DNA of 64,000 nt from an uncultured Christensenella sp. (GTDB lineage Bacteria; Bacillota; Clostridia; Christensenellales; Borkfalkiaceae): positions 51,226 to 115,225 of the forward strand of contig CAJUEV010000002.1 of the NCBI GenBank assembly GCA_910585785.1. The letters are read 5' to 3'. Made by a program: the position numbers and the translations under genes. Below the pieces are notes generated by a model. It made no database searches. It was given only the letters and a program-made list of their open reading frames with translations, and was not told the origin of the DNA. Below, one piece after another: positions 1-7,535 of the stretch; position 1 is the first letter of the stretch, and each line of letters begins with the position of its first letter.

Positions 1-71
1 GTGTAAATATTAAGTTTGTTCAAGTCCCTTTCCCGCTTGTCGGAAATAAACTTTAAGTCAGTCAGCTGCAT
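1..71 (-). CDS. recG: RecG ATP-dependent DNA helicase, N-terminal fragment
   Basis: Only the first 23 or so codons are in the window; the gene runs off the left edge. The reading starts with an ATG at 71 and gives MQLTDLKFISDKRERDLNKL, which resembles the wedge-domain start of clostridial RecG (a short motif about a kinase-like phrase KRxxDLxKLxI). RecG unwinds branched DNA such as stalled forks and Holliday junctions. The main support is position: in Bacillota recG lies downstream of asp23 and fakA on the same strand, exactly as here. The ribosome binding site is weak (CGGA). The identification is inferred from context plus a very short stretch and could be checked by extending the contig. 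Confidence 0.6.
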   Translation of the reverse strand, partial: MQLTDLKFISDKRERDLNKLNIY

Positions 72-85
72 ATCCGTAAATTAAT

Positions 86-107
86 AGGGAAGACTTTTGT
101 CTTCCCT
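86..107 (-). terminator. Hairpin between fakA and recG
   Basis: A perfect 9-bp stem (AGGGAAGAC / GTCTTCCCT) with a short T-rich loop lies between the fakA stop and recG. On the minus strand it is followed by an AT-rich but not pure T stretch, so termination would be partial. It may separate or attenuate recG from asp23-fakA. Confidence 0.45.
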
Positions 108-145
108 TTGTCTATATTTATAAAACTGAAAATTTGTTTAAAATC

Positions 146-1801
146 TTATTCCAAAGATACCAGATAATAATAAACGGGCTGTCCGCCGAAGTGGAAATCT
201 ACGTCGCAATCGGGGTATTCTTCCGAAACTTTTGCGGCAAGCGCTTCCGCGTCTTCCTCGGCAACGTCCTTGCCGTAATACAGCGTAATCATCTCGTGCT
301 CGTCGTTTTTCAACGCCTTTACAAGCTTTAACGTAGTTTCCTCTATGTTGTCGCCCTTGGCGAGAATACGCTTATTGTCAAGCCCTATTATGTCGCCTTC
401 TTTAAGTTTGAAGCCGTTCATAGTGGTGTTTCTCACCGCATAGGTAACCTGACCGGAAGCCACGTTGTCTATGGCGTGAATCATATTCGTCTTGTTTTCG
501 GAAACCGCTTCGTCGGCGTTGAACGCAAGCGCCGCGGCAAAACCCTGAGGCACGTTTTTTGTAGGGATAACGTGAATAGTACGGTTTGTAACAAGCGCTT
601 TCGCCTGCTCGGCGGCAAGAATTACGTTGCTGTTGTTGGGGAACACGAAGACGTTGCTTGCGTTTATTTTTTGAACGGCGTCCGCAATATCCTGCGCGGA
701 AGGGTTCATCGTCTGTCCGCCTTCCATTACCCTGTCGCACAACAAATCTTTAAAAATTTCTTCAAGACCGGTACCCGCGCAAATGGCAAGCATACCCATC
801 TCTTTCTTTTCCGCTTCAAGCTTGGCTTTAAGCGCGCGGTTTTCTTCAAGCATATTCTCGATTTTTATTCTGTCGAGTTCGCCTAATTCAAGCGCGTAAG
901 AAAGCGCCACGCCGGGGGTGTTGGTGTGCACGTGCACTTTAACCAACTCCAAATCGCCTATACAAATAACGCTGTCGCCTATTTGCATAAGTTTTTCTTT
1001 CAGCTTGTCTATATCGGCAAGCGTGGTCATCTGCTTTAAATTTACTACAAAAAATTCGGTGCAATACGCAAATTCGATATCGCCCAAATCAAGATTTATA
1101 ATGTCCGAGTTATCCCCGAAAACGTCGTCCTCGCTCTTTTTGCTGTCAACCGCTTCGGTGGGAATTTCTTCAAGGTCGGTTTCCTCGCCGGAAATCGCCG
1201 CAAGAAAACCGCGCATAATCGTCATAAGTCCTACGCCGCCGCTGTCCACAACGCCCGCCTTTTTAAGCACGGGCAGAAGTTCGGGCGTGCGCGCAAGCGC
1301 CTCGTCGCCCACTTCGATAAGCGCCGTCAAAAACTCAACAAAGTCTTTATGCTTGCCGGCAAGTTTTGCGGCGGACTCGCTCATACAGCGGACAACCGTC
1401 AAAATAGTGCCTTCTTTGGGAATGGAAACCGCGCTGTACGCAACTTTTGTTCCCGCTTCCATAGCCTTTGCAAAAGTTTTTGTATCGAAGGTATCCTTGG
1501 TTTCTTTAATAACGGAACAAATTCCGCGAAAAATCTGGGACGAAATTACGCCCGAGTTGCCGCGCGCGCCTTTCAAAGCGCCCTTGGAAACCGAGTCGCA
1601 AATTTCCTGAAAACGGTTGGACGAACACGCGTTCATCTCCTTAACCGCCGATTGCATAGTAAGCGACATATTTGTGCCCGTGTCGCCGTCGGGTACGGGA
1701 AAGACGTTTAACGCGTCAACTTTTGCCCTGTTTATTTCAAGCATTCTGGCACCGGAAAGAACCATTTTACGAAATTCGGTGCTGTTTATCGTTTTTTGCA
1801 T
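146..1801 (-). CDS. fakA: Fatty acid kinase catalytic subunit FakA (DhaL/DAK2-domain protein, YloV-like)
   Basis: FakA phosphorylates FakB-bound fatty acids so that exogenous or recycled acyl chains enter phospholipid synthesis in the cytoplasm. The 551-residue length is normal for the family. The N-terminal DhaL domain shows the Mg-ATP aspartate signature PDGDTGTNM at residues 37-45, followed by the RGNSGVI motif near residue 80. The C-terminal EDD-like domain ends in the typical GGQPxYxYLxSxE sequence. The gene follows asp23 with a 109-nt gap, the standard Bacillota pairing, with recG next. No fakB (DegV) gene is present in the window, so the partner must be encoded elsewhere. Identification is confident; substrate preference cannot be read from sequence. 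Confidence 0.93.
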   Translation of the reverse strand: MQKTINSTEFRKMVLSGARMLEINRAKVDALNVFPVPDGDTGTNMSLTMQSAVKEMNACSSNRFQEICDSVSKGALKGARGNSGVISSQIFRGICSVIKETKDTFDTKTFAKAMEAGTKVAYSAVSIPKEGTILTVVRCMSESAAKLAGKHKDFVEFLTALIEVGDEALARTPELLPVLKKAGVVDSGGVGLMTIMRGFLAAISGEETDLEEIPTEAVDSKKSEDDVFGDNSDIINLDLGDIEFAYCTEFFVVNLKQMTTLADIDKLKEKLMQIGDSVICIGDLELVKVHVHTNTPGVALSYALELGELDRIKIENMLEENRALKAKLEAEKKEMGMLAICAGTGLEEIFKDLLCDRVMEGGQTMNPSAQDIADAVQKINASNVFVFPNNSNVILAAEQAKALVTNRTIHVIPTKNVPQGFAAALAFNADEAVSENKTNMIHAIDNVASGQVTYAVRNTTMNGFKLKEGDIIGLDNKRILAKGDNIEETTLKLVKALKNDEHEMITLYYGKDVAEEDAEALAAKVSEEYPDCDVDFHFGGQPVYYYLVSLE

Positions 1802-1910
1802 ATTACTCCTGATAACTCCTGAAAGCGTCGTGTGTTAAGCAAGCGTCGAATGTGTATTTTAAATTAATGACCGAAAATTTTTACGACTTAAATTAAGGTA
1901 AAGCTTTAAT

Positions 1911-2261
1911 TTAAGGCTTTACCCCTATAATATTTACGTTTACGGTATCTACAATCATACCTGTAAAACGTTCAACTTTATATTTGATACCCTCTTTTAG
2001 GGACTCCGCCACGGCGCTTATGGAAACTCCGTATTTAATAACCACGTTTACGTCGATAAAAATTCTGTCCCCCACGGTAACAACTTTTACGCCGCGTCCG
2101 TCGGGCTGTTTTTTCAAAAGTTCTGAAAGTGAATCGGTAAGCGAACGGGAAGCCGTGTCTACAATTCCATAGCATTCCAGCGCAGCGTTTTTAGCCACCT
2201 TTGCGATGGCTTGGTCGGATATTGAAATTTTTCCGTATACGTTGCTTGTGTTAACCGACAT
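1911..2261 (-). CDS. Asp23/Gls24 family envelope stress protein
   Basis: A 116-residue Asp23/Gls24 protein (YloU-like). Family members are small cytoplasmic or membrane-associated proteins tied to cell-envelope stress; their biochemical role is unclear. The core GKISISDQAIAKVAKNAA near the start and the C-terminal VERFTGxxVDxVNVxIxGV signature are both present. It is the first gene of the asp23-fakA-recG group and is divergent from rpmB with about 280 bp between the start codons, an arrangement conserved in Bacillus and Clostridia. An AGGAGC ribosome binding site lies about 10 nt upstream of the ATG at 2261. No transmembrane segment is visible. Confidence 0.9.
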   Translation of the reverse strand: MSVNTSNVYGKISISDQAIAKVAKNAALECYGIVDTASRSLTDSLSELLKKQPDGRGVKVVTVGDRIFIDVNVVIKYGVSISAVAESLKEGIKYKVERFTGMIVDTVNVNIIGVKP

Positions 2262-2545
2262 TTTCTGCTCCTTTTACGCTGAATATTCTAACCTATTTTA
2301 TAACAATTTGCAAGTGTTTCCCGACGAATATATTAAATTCGTTGCAAAAACGGCGGTTAATCGGCGCAAAAATACCGCCGCGCGTAAAACCCGTTTTAAA
2401 TTATTTTGTAAAATAGTCAAAAAATTAAAACTTTAATTGCGTTTTTGATTGATTTTTTTTGAATTGCGTGGTATATTATTCAAGGTCGCTTTTATACGGC
2501 TTTATTTTTAACTTTAAGAATTTATCCCTACGGAGGTGTAATAAT

Positions 2546-2728
2546 ATGTCGAGAGTTTGCAGCGTATGCGGAAAAGGTCAGACGACGGGCAACAACGTAA
2601 GCCACTCTAAAAGAAGAACCAGAAGGACTTTCAAAGCGAACGTTCAAAAAGTTTCTTACGTTGAAAACGGCAAGCAGGTTACGGGTTACGTTTGCACGCG
2701 TTGCCTTAAATCCGTAGAAAGGGCGTAA
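2546..2728 (+). CDS. rpmB: 50S ribosomal protein L28
   Basis: L28 is a small protein of the 50S subunit, close to the E-site region. The product has 60 residues with two Cys pairs (C5/C8 and C50/C53), so this is the zinc-binding C+ form. The start was set at 2546 rather than at the upstream in-frame ATG at 2459 because GGAGGTG sits 7 nt before it and the family begins with a short basic N-terminus followed by C-x-x-C. The gene is monocistronic: divergent from asp23 on one side and closed by a strong terminator at 2777-2812. The asp23/rpmB divergent pair is a conserved Bacillota landmark. Confidence 0.96.
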   Translation: MSRVCSVCGKGQTTGNNVSHSKRRTRRTFKANVQKVSYVENGKQVTGYVCTRCLKSVERA

Positions 2729-2776
2729 ATTTTTGCCCTGCGGAAACAGTTTTTTCCGCATTAATATTAATAAACC

Positions 2777-2812
2777 GCCGTCCGCGCAATTATGCGCGGA
2801 CGGCTTATTTTT
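2777..2812 (+). terminator. Rho-independent terminator of rpmB
   Basis: A perfect 12-bp GC-rich stem (GCCGTCCGCGCA / TGCGCGGACGGC) with an ATTA loop is followed by TTATTTTT. It lies 49 nt after the rpmB stop codon and also separates rpmB from the convergent small gene at 2821. Confidence 0.92.
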
Positions 2813-2820
2813 ATGTTAAT

Positions 2821-3030
2821 TTACAACCGCTTTTCTTCTTCCTTTCCCCCCGCGGTTTCCCAACCTCGACAGTTAACTGTTATCGGACACTTTTTTCTAT
2901 ATCTGGGAGATAAAAAATTACTTACACAATGTCCACACCCTACTTTTACAAATTCACCGTCGATTATTGCGTAATGCCAAACAAAATTTTTACAATCTTC
3001 ACAGCGTGTTTTTTCTTTTTTTAAAAACAT
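2821..3030 (-). CDS. Small cysteine-rich protein under XRE operator control
   Basis: A 69-residue basic protein I cannot assign to a named family. It carries six cysteines (residues 10, 13, 32, 35, 48, 54), including two C-x2-C pairs, suggesting a metal-binding fold. The start at 3030 is chosen because AGAGGTG lies 5 nt upstream; an earlier in-frame ATG at 3054 has no such site. It is transcribed divergently from the XRE regulator at 3124, from a near-consensus promoter whose spacer is filled by a perfect palindrome. This suggests tight repression and induction by an unknown signal. There is no signal peptide or membrane segment. Function is not known; a role as an effector or anti-repressor of the neighbouring regulator is only a guess. 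Confidence 0.72.
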   Translation of the reverse strand: MFLKKEKTRCEDCKNFVWHYAIIDGEFVKVGCGHCVSNFLSPRYRKKCPITVNCRGWETAGGKEEEKRL

Positions 3031-3059
3031 ATCACACCTCTTAATTCTCTGCATTTAAT

Positions 3060-3089
3060 ATTATAAGTGTAAGACATATCTTACGTCAA
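3060..3089 (-). promoter_or_regulatory. Promoter of the Cys-rich gene
   Basis: On the minus strand TTGACG (3089-3084) and TATAAT (3065-3060) are separated by 18 bp. The predicted start point is about 25 nt before the ATG at 3030. The 16-bp palindrome at 3069-3084 occupies nearly the whole spacer, so bound repressor would exclude RNA polymerase. Confidence 0.82.
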
Positions 3090-3114
3090 GCATATTTTGT
3101 AAAGTTTATCTTAC
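3069..3114. promoter_or_regulatory. Paired operators between the Cys-rich gene and its XRE regulator
   Basis: Operator 1 (3069-3084) is GTAAGACATATCTTAC, with perfect 6-bp arms. Operator 2 (3099-3114) is GTAAAGTTTATCTTAC, with the same right arm and a degenerate left arm. Their starts are 30 bp apart, close to three helical turns. Operator 1 fills the promoter spacer of the minus-strand gene. Operator 2 overlaps the predicted -10 (TACAAT, 3112-3117) of the regulator gene, which would give autoregulation. The binding protein is inferred to be the adjacent XRE protein. Confidence 0.78.
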
Positions 3115-3123
3115 AATATTGCT

Positions 3124-3351
3124 ATGAAAAACTTATTTTCAAAAAGACTTGGCGCTTTGATTGCGGAAAGCGGAATTTCGAAAAGGGCGCTTGCCGCAAA
3201 GCTTGGCGTTTCCGCCACAAGCATATCGGACTGGACAAACGGAAAAATTCAACCCACGGCGGAAAACGTTTATCTGGCTGCGCTTTACTTCCGCGTAAGC
3301 GCGGACTATTTATTGGGGTTGGAAGACGAAACGGGCGCAAAAACATATTGA
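3124..3351 (+). CDS. XRE-family HTH transcriptional regulator
   Basis: A 75-residue single-domain Cro/C1-type regulator. The helix-turn-helix spans about residues 18-40 (SKRALAAKLGVSATSISDW), followed by the usual NVYLAALYFRVSADYLLGL dimer-packing segment. It is short for an XRE protein and has no separate sensor domain, so the inducing signal must act by another route. The ATG at 3124 lies only 6 nt after a TACAAT -10 element and has no Shine-Dalgarno sequence, suggesting a leaderless transcript as seen for some phage repressors. The -35 is poor. It most likely represses the divergent Cys-rich gene and itself through the two palindromes at 3069-3114. A strong terminator follows at 3362. Confidence 0.88.
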   Translation: MKNLFSKRLGALIAESGISKRALAAKLGVSATSISDWTNGKIQPTAENVYLAALYFRVSADYLLGLEDETGAKTY

Positions 3352-3361
3352 ACGCAAATAA

Positions 3362-3408
3362 AGCCCTCCCGCGCAACTTTTTTGGTTTGCGCGGGAGGGC
3401 TGTTTTGT
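3362..3408 (+). terminator. Terminator of the XRE gene, probably bidirectional with yfbR
   Basis: A 15-bp perfect stem (AGCCCTCCCGCGCAA and its complement) with a T-rich loop is followed by GTTTTGTT on the plus strand. It sits between the convergent XRE gene and yfbR. Confidence 0.9.
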
Positions 3409-3423
3409 TGACAAATTAAATTT

Positions 3424-4011
3424 TTATTCCATACCGTCAAGCTCGTCAAGGCTTAAATTAAAACTTTCAATAAAGTTTTCAAAAAAGTAATCCACTTCGG
3501 GCATCTTGCGGGAAAGCAAATCTTTTTTTATGGATTTTTCCGCTTTTATAAACTCTTTATTGCCGTAACGCAATTCTTCAAGACATTTCACGTACGCTGC
3601 AAGCCTGTCGGCTGCCTTCATTAAAGAGTATTCGTAACTGTCCGCTTTCGGCTTTATGCATAGTGCAAATTCGTCGCGCAACTCCTGCGGAATTGTTGTC
3701 AGCAGTTTGTCGCAGGCGGTGTCCTCCAAATTTTTATACGCGCCAAGTATTGACTGATTAAAATATTTAATAGGCGTGGGCATATCGCCCGTCATAACCT
3801 CGCTGCACTCGTGGTACACCGCGTACAAAACCGCTTTTTCCGCGTCGGCGTTTCCGCCGAAAACTTTGTTGTTTATTACGGCGAGCGCGTGCGCAAACAT
3901 TGCCACCTGTTGTGAATGCTCCATAATATTTTCTTCGCGGACGGAACGCATAAGCTGCCAACGCTTGATATACTTCATTCTGTCCATAAAAGCGTAAAAA
4001 TCGTATTTCAT
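3424..4011 (-). CDS. yfbR: 5'-deoxynucleotidase, YfbR-like HD-domain phosphohydrolase
   Basis: YfbR-type enzymes remove the 5' phosphate from deoxyribonucleoside monophosphates and so help balance dNTP pools. The 195-residue protein is family length. It carries the first metal-ligand histidine at H32 (MEHS), the second pair at H67-E68 and the diagnostic TGDMPTPIKYFN segment at 74-85. Many relatives have HD where this has HE; this is a known clostridial variant rather than a defect. The ribosome binding site is weak. It has its own promoter (4037-4065), divergent from thiT. It is not obviously linked to its neighbours functionally. Confidence 0.9.
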   Translation of the reverse strand: MKYDFYAFMDRMKYIKRWQLMRSVREENIMEHSQQVAMFAHALAVINNKVFGGNADAEKAVLYAVYHECSEVMTGDMPTPIKYFNQSILGAYKNLEDTACDKLLTTIPQELRDEFALCIKPKADSYEYSLMKAADRLAAYVKCLEELRYGNKEFIKAEKSIKKDLLSRKMPEVDYFFENFIESFNLSLDELDGME

Positions 4012-4036
4012 ATATTTATCCGTAACGTTTTTTTAT

Positions 4037-4065
4037 ATTATATAACCTGCGCGCAAAAAAAACAA
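4037..4065 (-). promoter_or_regulatory. yfbR promoter
   Basis: On the minus strand TTGTTT (4065-4060) and TATAAT (4042-4037) are separated by exactly 17 bp, upstream of yfbR. Confidence 0.65.
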
Positions 4066-4075
4066 TAAATAGCAG

Positions 4076-4104
4076 TTGACTTTATCTGATTTTAATTATA
4101 TAAT
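4076..4104 (+). promoter_or_regulatory. thiT promoter
   Basis: TTGACT (4076-4081), a 17-bp spacer and TATAAT (4099-4104). The predicted start at about 4111 lies just before the TPP aptamer, as expected for a riboswitch-controlled transcript. Confidence 0.87.
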
Positions 4105-4125
4105 TTAATCATAAAAAATTTAATA

Positions 4126-4262
4126 TACCGTCGGGGGTGCCCGCAAATTTTTTATGCGGGCTGAGATTATACCCTTTGAATCGGCAAAGTAATGTTTGAG
4201 CGATAGTACAAAGTGATTTTTTCGGCGTTCCCTGAATTTTTTTACAGGAGCGCTTTTTGTTT
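4126..4262 (+). promoter_or_regulatory. TPP riboswitch (THI element) with intrinsic terminator
   Basis: The aptamer (4126-4208) contains the conserved THI-box blocks GGGGTGCCC, GGCTGAGA and ACCCTTTGAA in order and spacing, plus the downstream GTAATG segment. P1 can form between TACCGTCG (4126-4133) and CGATAGTA (4201-4208) with one mismatch. It is followed by an imperfect hairpin (GCGTTCCCTG / CAGGAGCGC, 4225-4253) and TTTTTGTTT, a plausible transcription terminator. TPP binding would therefore switch off thiT when thiamine pyrophosphate is sufficient. The mechanism (transcription termination) is inferred from the hairpin and U-tract. Confidence 0.93.
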
Positions 4263-4310
4263 GTTACGGCGATAAACCGTATGCAAACCGCGGCGGTAGA
4301 AGGAGTTTTA

Positions 4311-5093
4311 ATGTTTACCTTTTCACTGCTGGAAGTTTCTTCCCAAACCACCGACGTTGTAAAATGGGTGTCGACGGGCGTAATTGCGCTTTTGGTAATT
4401 ATACTTGCCGTAACCTGCGTAAAAGGCAAAAAGTTTTCAACAACGGAAATTGCCTTTGCAGGAGTTTGCCTTGCCGCGTCCTTCGCGCTGTCGTTTTTAA
4501 AATTTTCACCCGTGCAGTTCGGCGGCTCTATCACCCTTGCAAGTTTTGTGCCCGTGCTGGTGTACGCATATAAATTCGGACCCGTGAAAGGGTTGCTTGC
4601 CGGCGTAATTTTGGGACTGTTCAACTTTATTTCAAGCCCGTATATCCTTACCCCGTTTACTTTTATACTCGATTATATTCTTGCGTTTGCAAGCATAGGA
4701 CTTATGGGTTTTGCGCCGAAGTTGGGCAAACTTTCCGCCGCGGCAAAAGTTTCGTTGGGAACGCTTATTGTTTATGCCGCGAGATTTGTTTTTCACCTTG
4801 CTTCCGGCTTTATTTACTTTGCGCAGGACGCAATATGGGTCGACTTGCCAGCAAACAATATGTTTGTTTATTCGTTTTTATACCAATGCGTTTACCTGCC
4901 CGCCGACTGCGTGTTGTGCATCGTCGTGCTAGTTGTACTTGCAAAGAGCAAAACGCTTGAAAAACTTTTGAATATTATGGACAAAAAACAAACCGCTGCG
5001 CAAGCCGCCGTGCAAACTCCGCAACCGGTTGACGACGAGGGAATACAGACAAGTCAGGCGGCAAATAATTCTTCCGCCGACGAAAAAAGCTAA
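4311..5093 (+). CDS. thiT: ThiT, thiamine-specific S component of an ECF transporter
   Basis: ThiT is the membrane substrate-binding subunit that captures thiamine and works with shared EcfA/EcfA'/EcfT energising subunits, which are not in this window. The 260-residue protein has about six hydrophobic segments and the ThiT-like GGSITLASFVPVLVYAYKFG stretch followed by G-rich LLAGVILGL and a YILTPFTFILDYILAFA segment that matches the thiamine-site region. The start at 4311 is preferred over an upstream ATG at 4257 because AAGGAG lies 7 nt before it and the upstream codons fall in the riboswitch terminator. The C-terminus has a roughly 45-residue low-complexity Q/A/S-rich tail beyond the normal family length. 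The TPP riboswitch strongly supports thiamine specificity. Confidence 0.93.
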   Translation: MFTFSLLEVSSQTTDVVKWVSTGVIALLVIILAVTCVKGKKFSTTEIAFAGVCLAASFALSFLKFSPVQFGGSITLASFVPVLVYAYKFGPVKGLLAGVILGLFNFISSPYILTPFTFILDYILAFASIGLMGFAPKLGKLSAAAKVSLGTLIVYAARFVFHLASGFIYFAQDAIWVDLPANNMFVYSFLYQCVYLPADCVLCIVVLVVLAKSKTLEKLLNIMDKKQTAAQAAVQTPQPVDDEGIQTSQAANNSSADEKS

Positions 5094-5108
5094 TAATTAA
5101 TAAAAATC

Positions 5109-5155
5109 AATCCCCCCTGAGCGAAAACTTATACTTCGCTCAGGGGGGATTTTAA
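5109..5155. terminator. Bidirectional terminator between thiT and rseP
   Basis: A perfect stem of about 17 bp (AATCCCCCCTGAGCGAA and its complement) with T tracts on both sides lies between the convergent genes thiT and rseP. Confidence 0.93.
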
Positions 5156-5172
5156 ATTGCTTTATAATTCTT

Positions 5173-6294
5173 TTAACAATGGACAAACTGCAACAGGTCC
5201 ACCAGCACCGCAAAACCGAGAATAGCCACAAATCCCACGCCGTGAATAATCGCCTCTACCTTTCTTGGAACGGGCTTGCGGAAAATCCACTCTATGAGGC
5301 AAAAAATTACTTTGCTGCCGTCCAGCGCGGGAATGGGCAAAAGATTGAAAACCGCCAGATTGACCCCGATATATGCCGCAATCTGGAAGAAACTTTGCGC
5401 GCTTTGCGTGGCTATTTGCGAAGTAAGTTTAATGGTGGTGACAGGACCGCCTACCGCGGACAGACTTAAATTGCCCGTAAGCAATTCTCCCAAAACCTTA
5501 AAAATTGTGCCCGCTATGCGAAACGAATACGTAAACGAGTGCCCTAGCGTTGTAAAAAAGCCGAAGCGGTAGTTTACCGCGGACATATAATACAGCCCTT
5601 CTTCCGACTTTAAAATACCCAACGCGTCAAAAGCGTCGTAAGCCTGTTCGGTATTTTTAAAGTCGCAATCGGCGCGCAGTTTTATCTTTACGTCCTGCTC
5701 CTCGCCCCCGCGAAAAACGCGAAAGTCCACCATATCCCCGCTCTTTTTGCCGTTAAGCGCGCCCATAACGTCGGTAACCAAAAATATGTTTTTGCCGTCA
5801 ATTTTCAAAATACAATCGTCCTCTTTTAATGAAAACTCGGCGTATTGCTCGGCGTCCGCGCCCTGATAGGGGGCAACGCTACCCACCTTAAACACCGTTT
5901 GTCCGAAAGAAAACAACGAAATTATTATAAGCAACAAGGCGAAAATATAGTTGAACAGCGGACCCGCCACTAGCACAATAATTCTTTGCCACGGTTTTTT
6001 GCTGTTGAAGGAATCAGGGCTGGACTCCTCGCCGTTGTCCTCCCCTTCAAAGCCGCAAAAGCCGCCCAAAGGCAAAGCCCTGACGGAAAACACCTCTCCC
6101 GTTTTTTTGGACGTGCGTTTAAAAAGTCTGGGGCCGAAGCCTATTGCAAACTCGTTTATTTTAAATTTAAGCGCTTTGCCGGCAAGATAGTGCCCGAACT
6201 CGTGCACCGTTATCATAACCAACAAAATAAGCAGCGCCAGCGCTATCGAACCAATCGTCCGAAAAACCGACGCCGCGGAAAGTAATATCTGCAT
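5173..6294 (-). CDS. rseP: RIP metalloprotease RseP/RasP (site-2 protease)
   Basis: A membrane zinc protease that cleaves transmembrane segments of anti-sigma factors and remnant signal peptides. The 373-residue protein has the first transmembrane helix with HEFGH at residues 31-35, a PDZ-like region at about 130-205, and the third zinc ligand in NLLPIPALDG at 317-326. At least four hydrophobic segments are visible. The PDZ segment contains a short loop with acidic residues, and a Glu/Asp/Ser-rich insert follows the first helix at about 83-98. It is the last gene of pyrH-frr-uppS-cdsA-dxr-rseP, the standard order. The ATG at 6294 lies 39 nt after dxr, so it is likely cotranscribed with it. 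Confidence 0.95.
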   Translation of the reverse strand: MQILLSAASVFRTIGSIALALLILLVMITVHEFGHYLAGKALKFKINEFAIGFGPRLFKRTSKKTGEVFSVRALPLGGFCGFEGEDNGEESSPDSFNSKKPWQRIIVLVAGPLFNYIFALLLIIISLFSFGQTVFKVGSVAPYQGADAEQYAEFSLKEDDCILKIDGKNIFLVTDVMGALNGKKSGDMVDFRVFRGGEEQDVKIKLRADCDFKNTEQAYDAFDALGILKSEEGLYYMSAVNYRFGFFTTLGHSFTYSFRIAGTIFKVLGELLTGNLSLSAVGGPVTTIKLTSQIATQSAQSFFQIAAYIGVNLAVFNLLPIPALDGSKVIFCLIEWIFRKPVPRKVEAIIHGVGFVAILGFAVLVDLLQFVHC

Positions 6295-6333
6295 TTAGTC
6301 CTTTTTGGCAGTTGCACGCGGAATATGCCGCGT

Positions 6334-7434
6334 TTACTGCTTTTTGAAGATTATTTTTTGCGCCTTCCAACGGGCGGCTTTATCAACTTCTTCCAACTGT
6401 CTGAAACTTACCGCCTCGTCGCGGGGAGTGGTTGATATAACGCCGGAAACCACGTCATATATGGCGGTAAATTTTATTTTTCCGTCCAAAAACGCTTTTA
6501 CGGCAACCTCGTCGGCGGCGTTAAGCGCGCAGGGCAGCGTTCCGCCTTCCTTCGCACAGGTCAAAGCCAAATCGTACAAAGGATAGTCCTTGCGGCACAA
6601 CGGCTCAAACTGTAACGAAAACGCTTTTTTGAAGTTTAGCGGCTCTACCGACGTCGGCAACCTCTGCGGATATGAAAGCGCAAGGCTTATGGGAACTTCC
6701 ATAGTCGGCGCCCCCATCTGCGCAAGCAAAGCGCCGTCCTTAAACTCTACAAGCGAATGCACCACGCTTTGCGGCTGTATAACCGTTTCTATCTTAGAGT
6801 ACGGCGCGCCGAAAAGCGCGTGCGCTTCAATTACTTCATACCCCTTGTTAAGCAGCGTTGCGCTGTCAACGGTAATTTTTTTGCCCATCTTCCACGTGGG
6901 GTGGTTAAGCGCCTGTTCGGGCGTTACCTCGCTTAGTTCCTTTTGGCTTTTGCCGCGGAACGCGCCCCCGCTCGCCGTAATTATCAACCGCTTGAATTGC
7001 GTCTTTTTGTCAAAATGAAAGCACTGCCAAATTGCGGAGTGTTCGCTGTCAACGGGAATTATTTCCACCCCGTTGCGCTCGGCAAGCCTTGTTACAACGT
7101 CGCCGCCGCAAACCAAAGTTTCTTTATTTGCAAGCGCAAGCGTTTTGCCCGCGCGTATCGCTTTAAGGCTGTATTCCAGCCCCGCAAAGCCACCGGCGGC
7201 GTTAAAAACCAAATCCGCGCTATGCCAGTCCGCCGCGGCAAGCGCCGCTTCCTTTTCCACCGAAGCGACGGCGTTATGCTCGGGCTTGAACTCCCTGACC
7301 TGCCTTGAAAACTCCACGGAAGCATTTTGCGCCGCCAACGCGACTATTTTATACTTTGCGGGATTTCTTCTTACAACGTCAAGCACCTGTTTGCCAATAG
7401 AACCGGTTGAACCTATCAAAGCAATGTTTTTCAT
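6334..7434 (-). CDS. dxr: 1-deoxy-D-xylulose 5-phosphate reductoisomerase
   Basis: Dxr (IspC) converts DXP to MEP with NADPH, the committed step of the MEP isoprenoid pathway. The 366 residues include the NADPH-binding GSTGSIGKQ at 8-16, the metal/substrate motifs VDSEHSAIWQC and SGGAFRGKS, and NHPTWKMGKKITVDSATLLNKG before the C-terminal helical domain. The length is at the short end for the family. The upstream gap to cdsA has a hairpin with a T tract (7468-7491) and then a TATAAT box (7444-7439) only 4 nt before the ATG, with no Shine-Dalgarno. It may therefore have its own transcript, possibly without a leader. Downstream uppS product links this pathway to cell-wall lipid carrier synthesis. 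Confidence 0.96.
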   Translation of the reverse strand: MKNIALIGSTGSIGKQVLDVVRRNPAKYKIVALAAQNASVEFSRQVREFKPEHNAVASVEKEAALAAADWHSADLVFNAAGGFAGLEYSLKAIRAGKTLALANKETLVCGGDVVTRLAERNGVEIIPVDSEHSAIWQCFHFDKKTQFKRLIITASGGAFRGKSQKELSEVTPEQALNHPTWKMGKKITVDSATLLNKGYEVIEAHALFGAPYSKIETVIQPQSVVHSLVEFKDGALLAQMGAPTMEVPISLALSYPQRLPTSVEPLNFKKAFSLQFEPLCRKDYPLYDLALTCAKEGGTLPCALNAADEVAVKAFLDGKIKFTAIYDVVSGVISTTPRDEAVSFRQLEEVDKAARWKAQKIIFKKQ

Positions 7435-7467
7435 ATTTATTATACCCGAAAAATTTTATTTAATGAC

Positions 7468-7491
7468 TAAAAACGCCGCCTGAAAGGCGGC
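7468..7491 (-). terminator. Hairpin between cdsA and dxr
   Basis: A 7-bp stem (GCCGCCT / AGGCGGC) with a 3-nt loop followed on the minus strand by GTTTTT. It would reduce read-through from cdsA into dxr. On the plus strand it is followed by a T run too. Confidence 0.7.
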
Positions 7492-7535
7492 TTTTGCGTT
7501 TATTTTAAATTTTAACCGCTTTTCGGCAATATCTT

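Noticed and set aside
2440..2480. Promoter for rpmB
   Set aside because: A TATATT/TATTAT box exists near 2472 but no -35 at 16-18 bp spacing was convincing.
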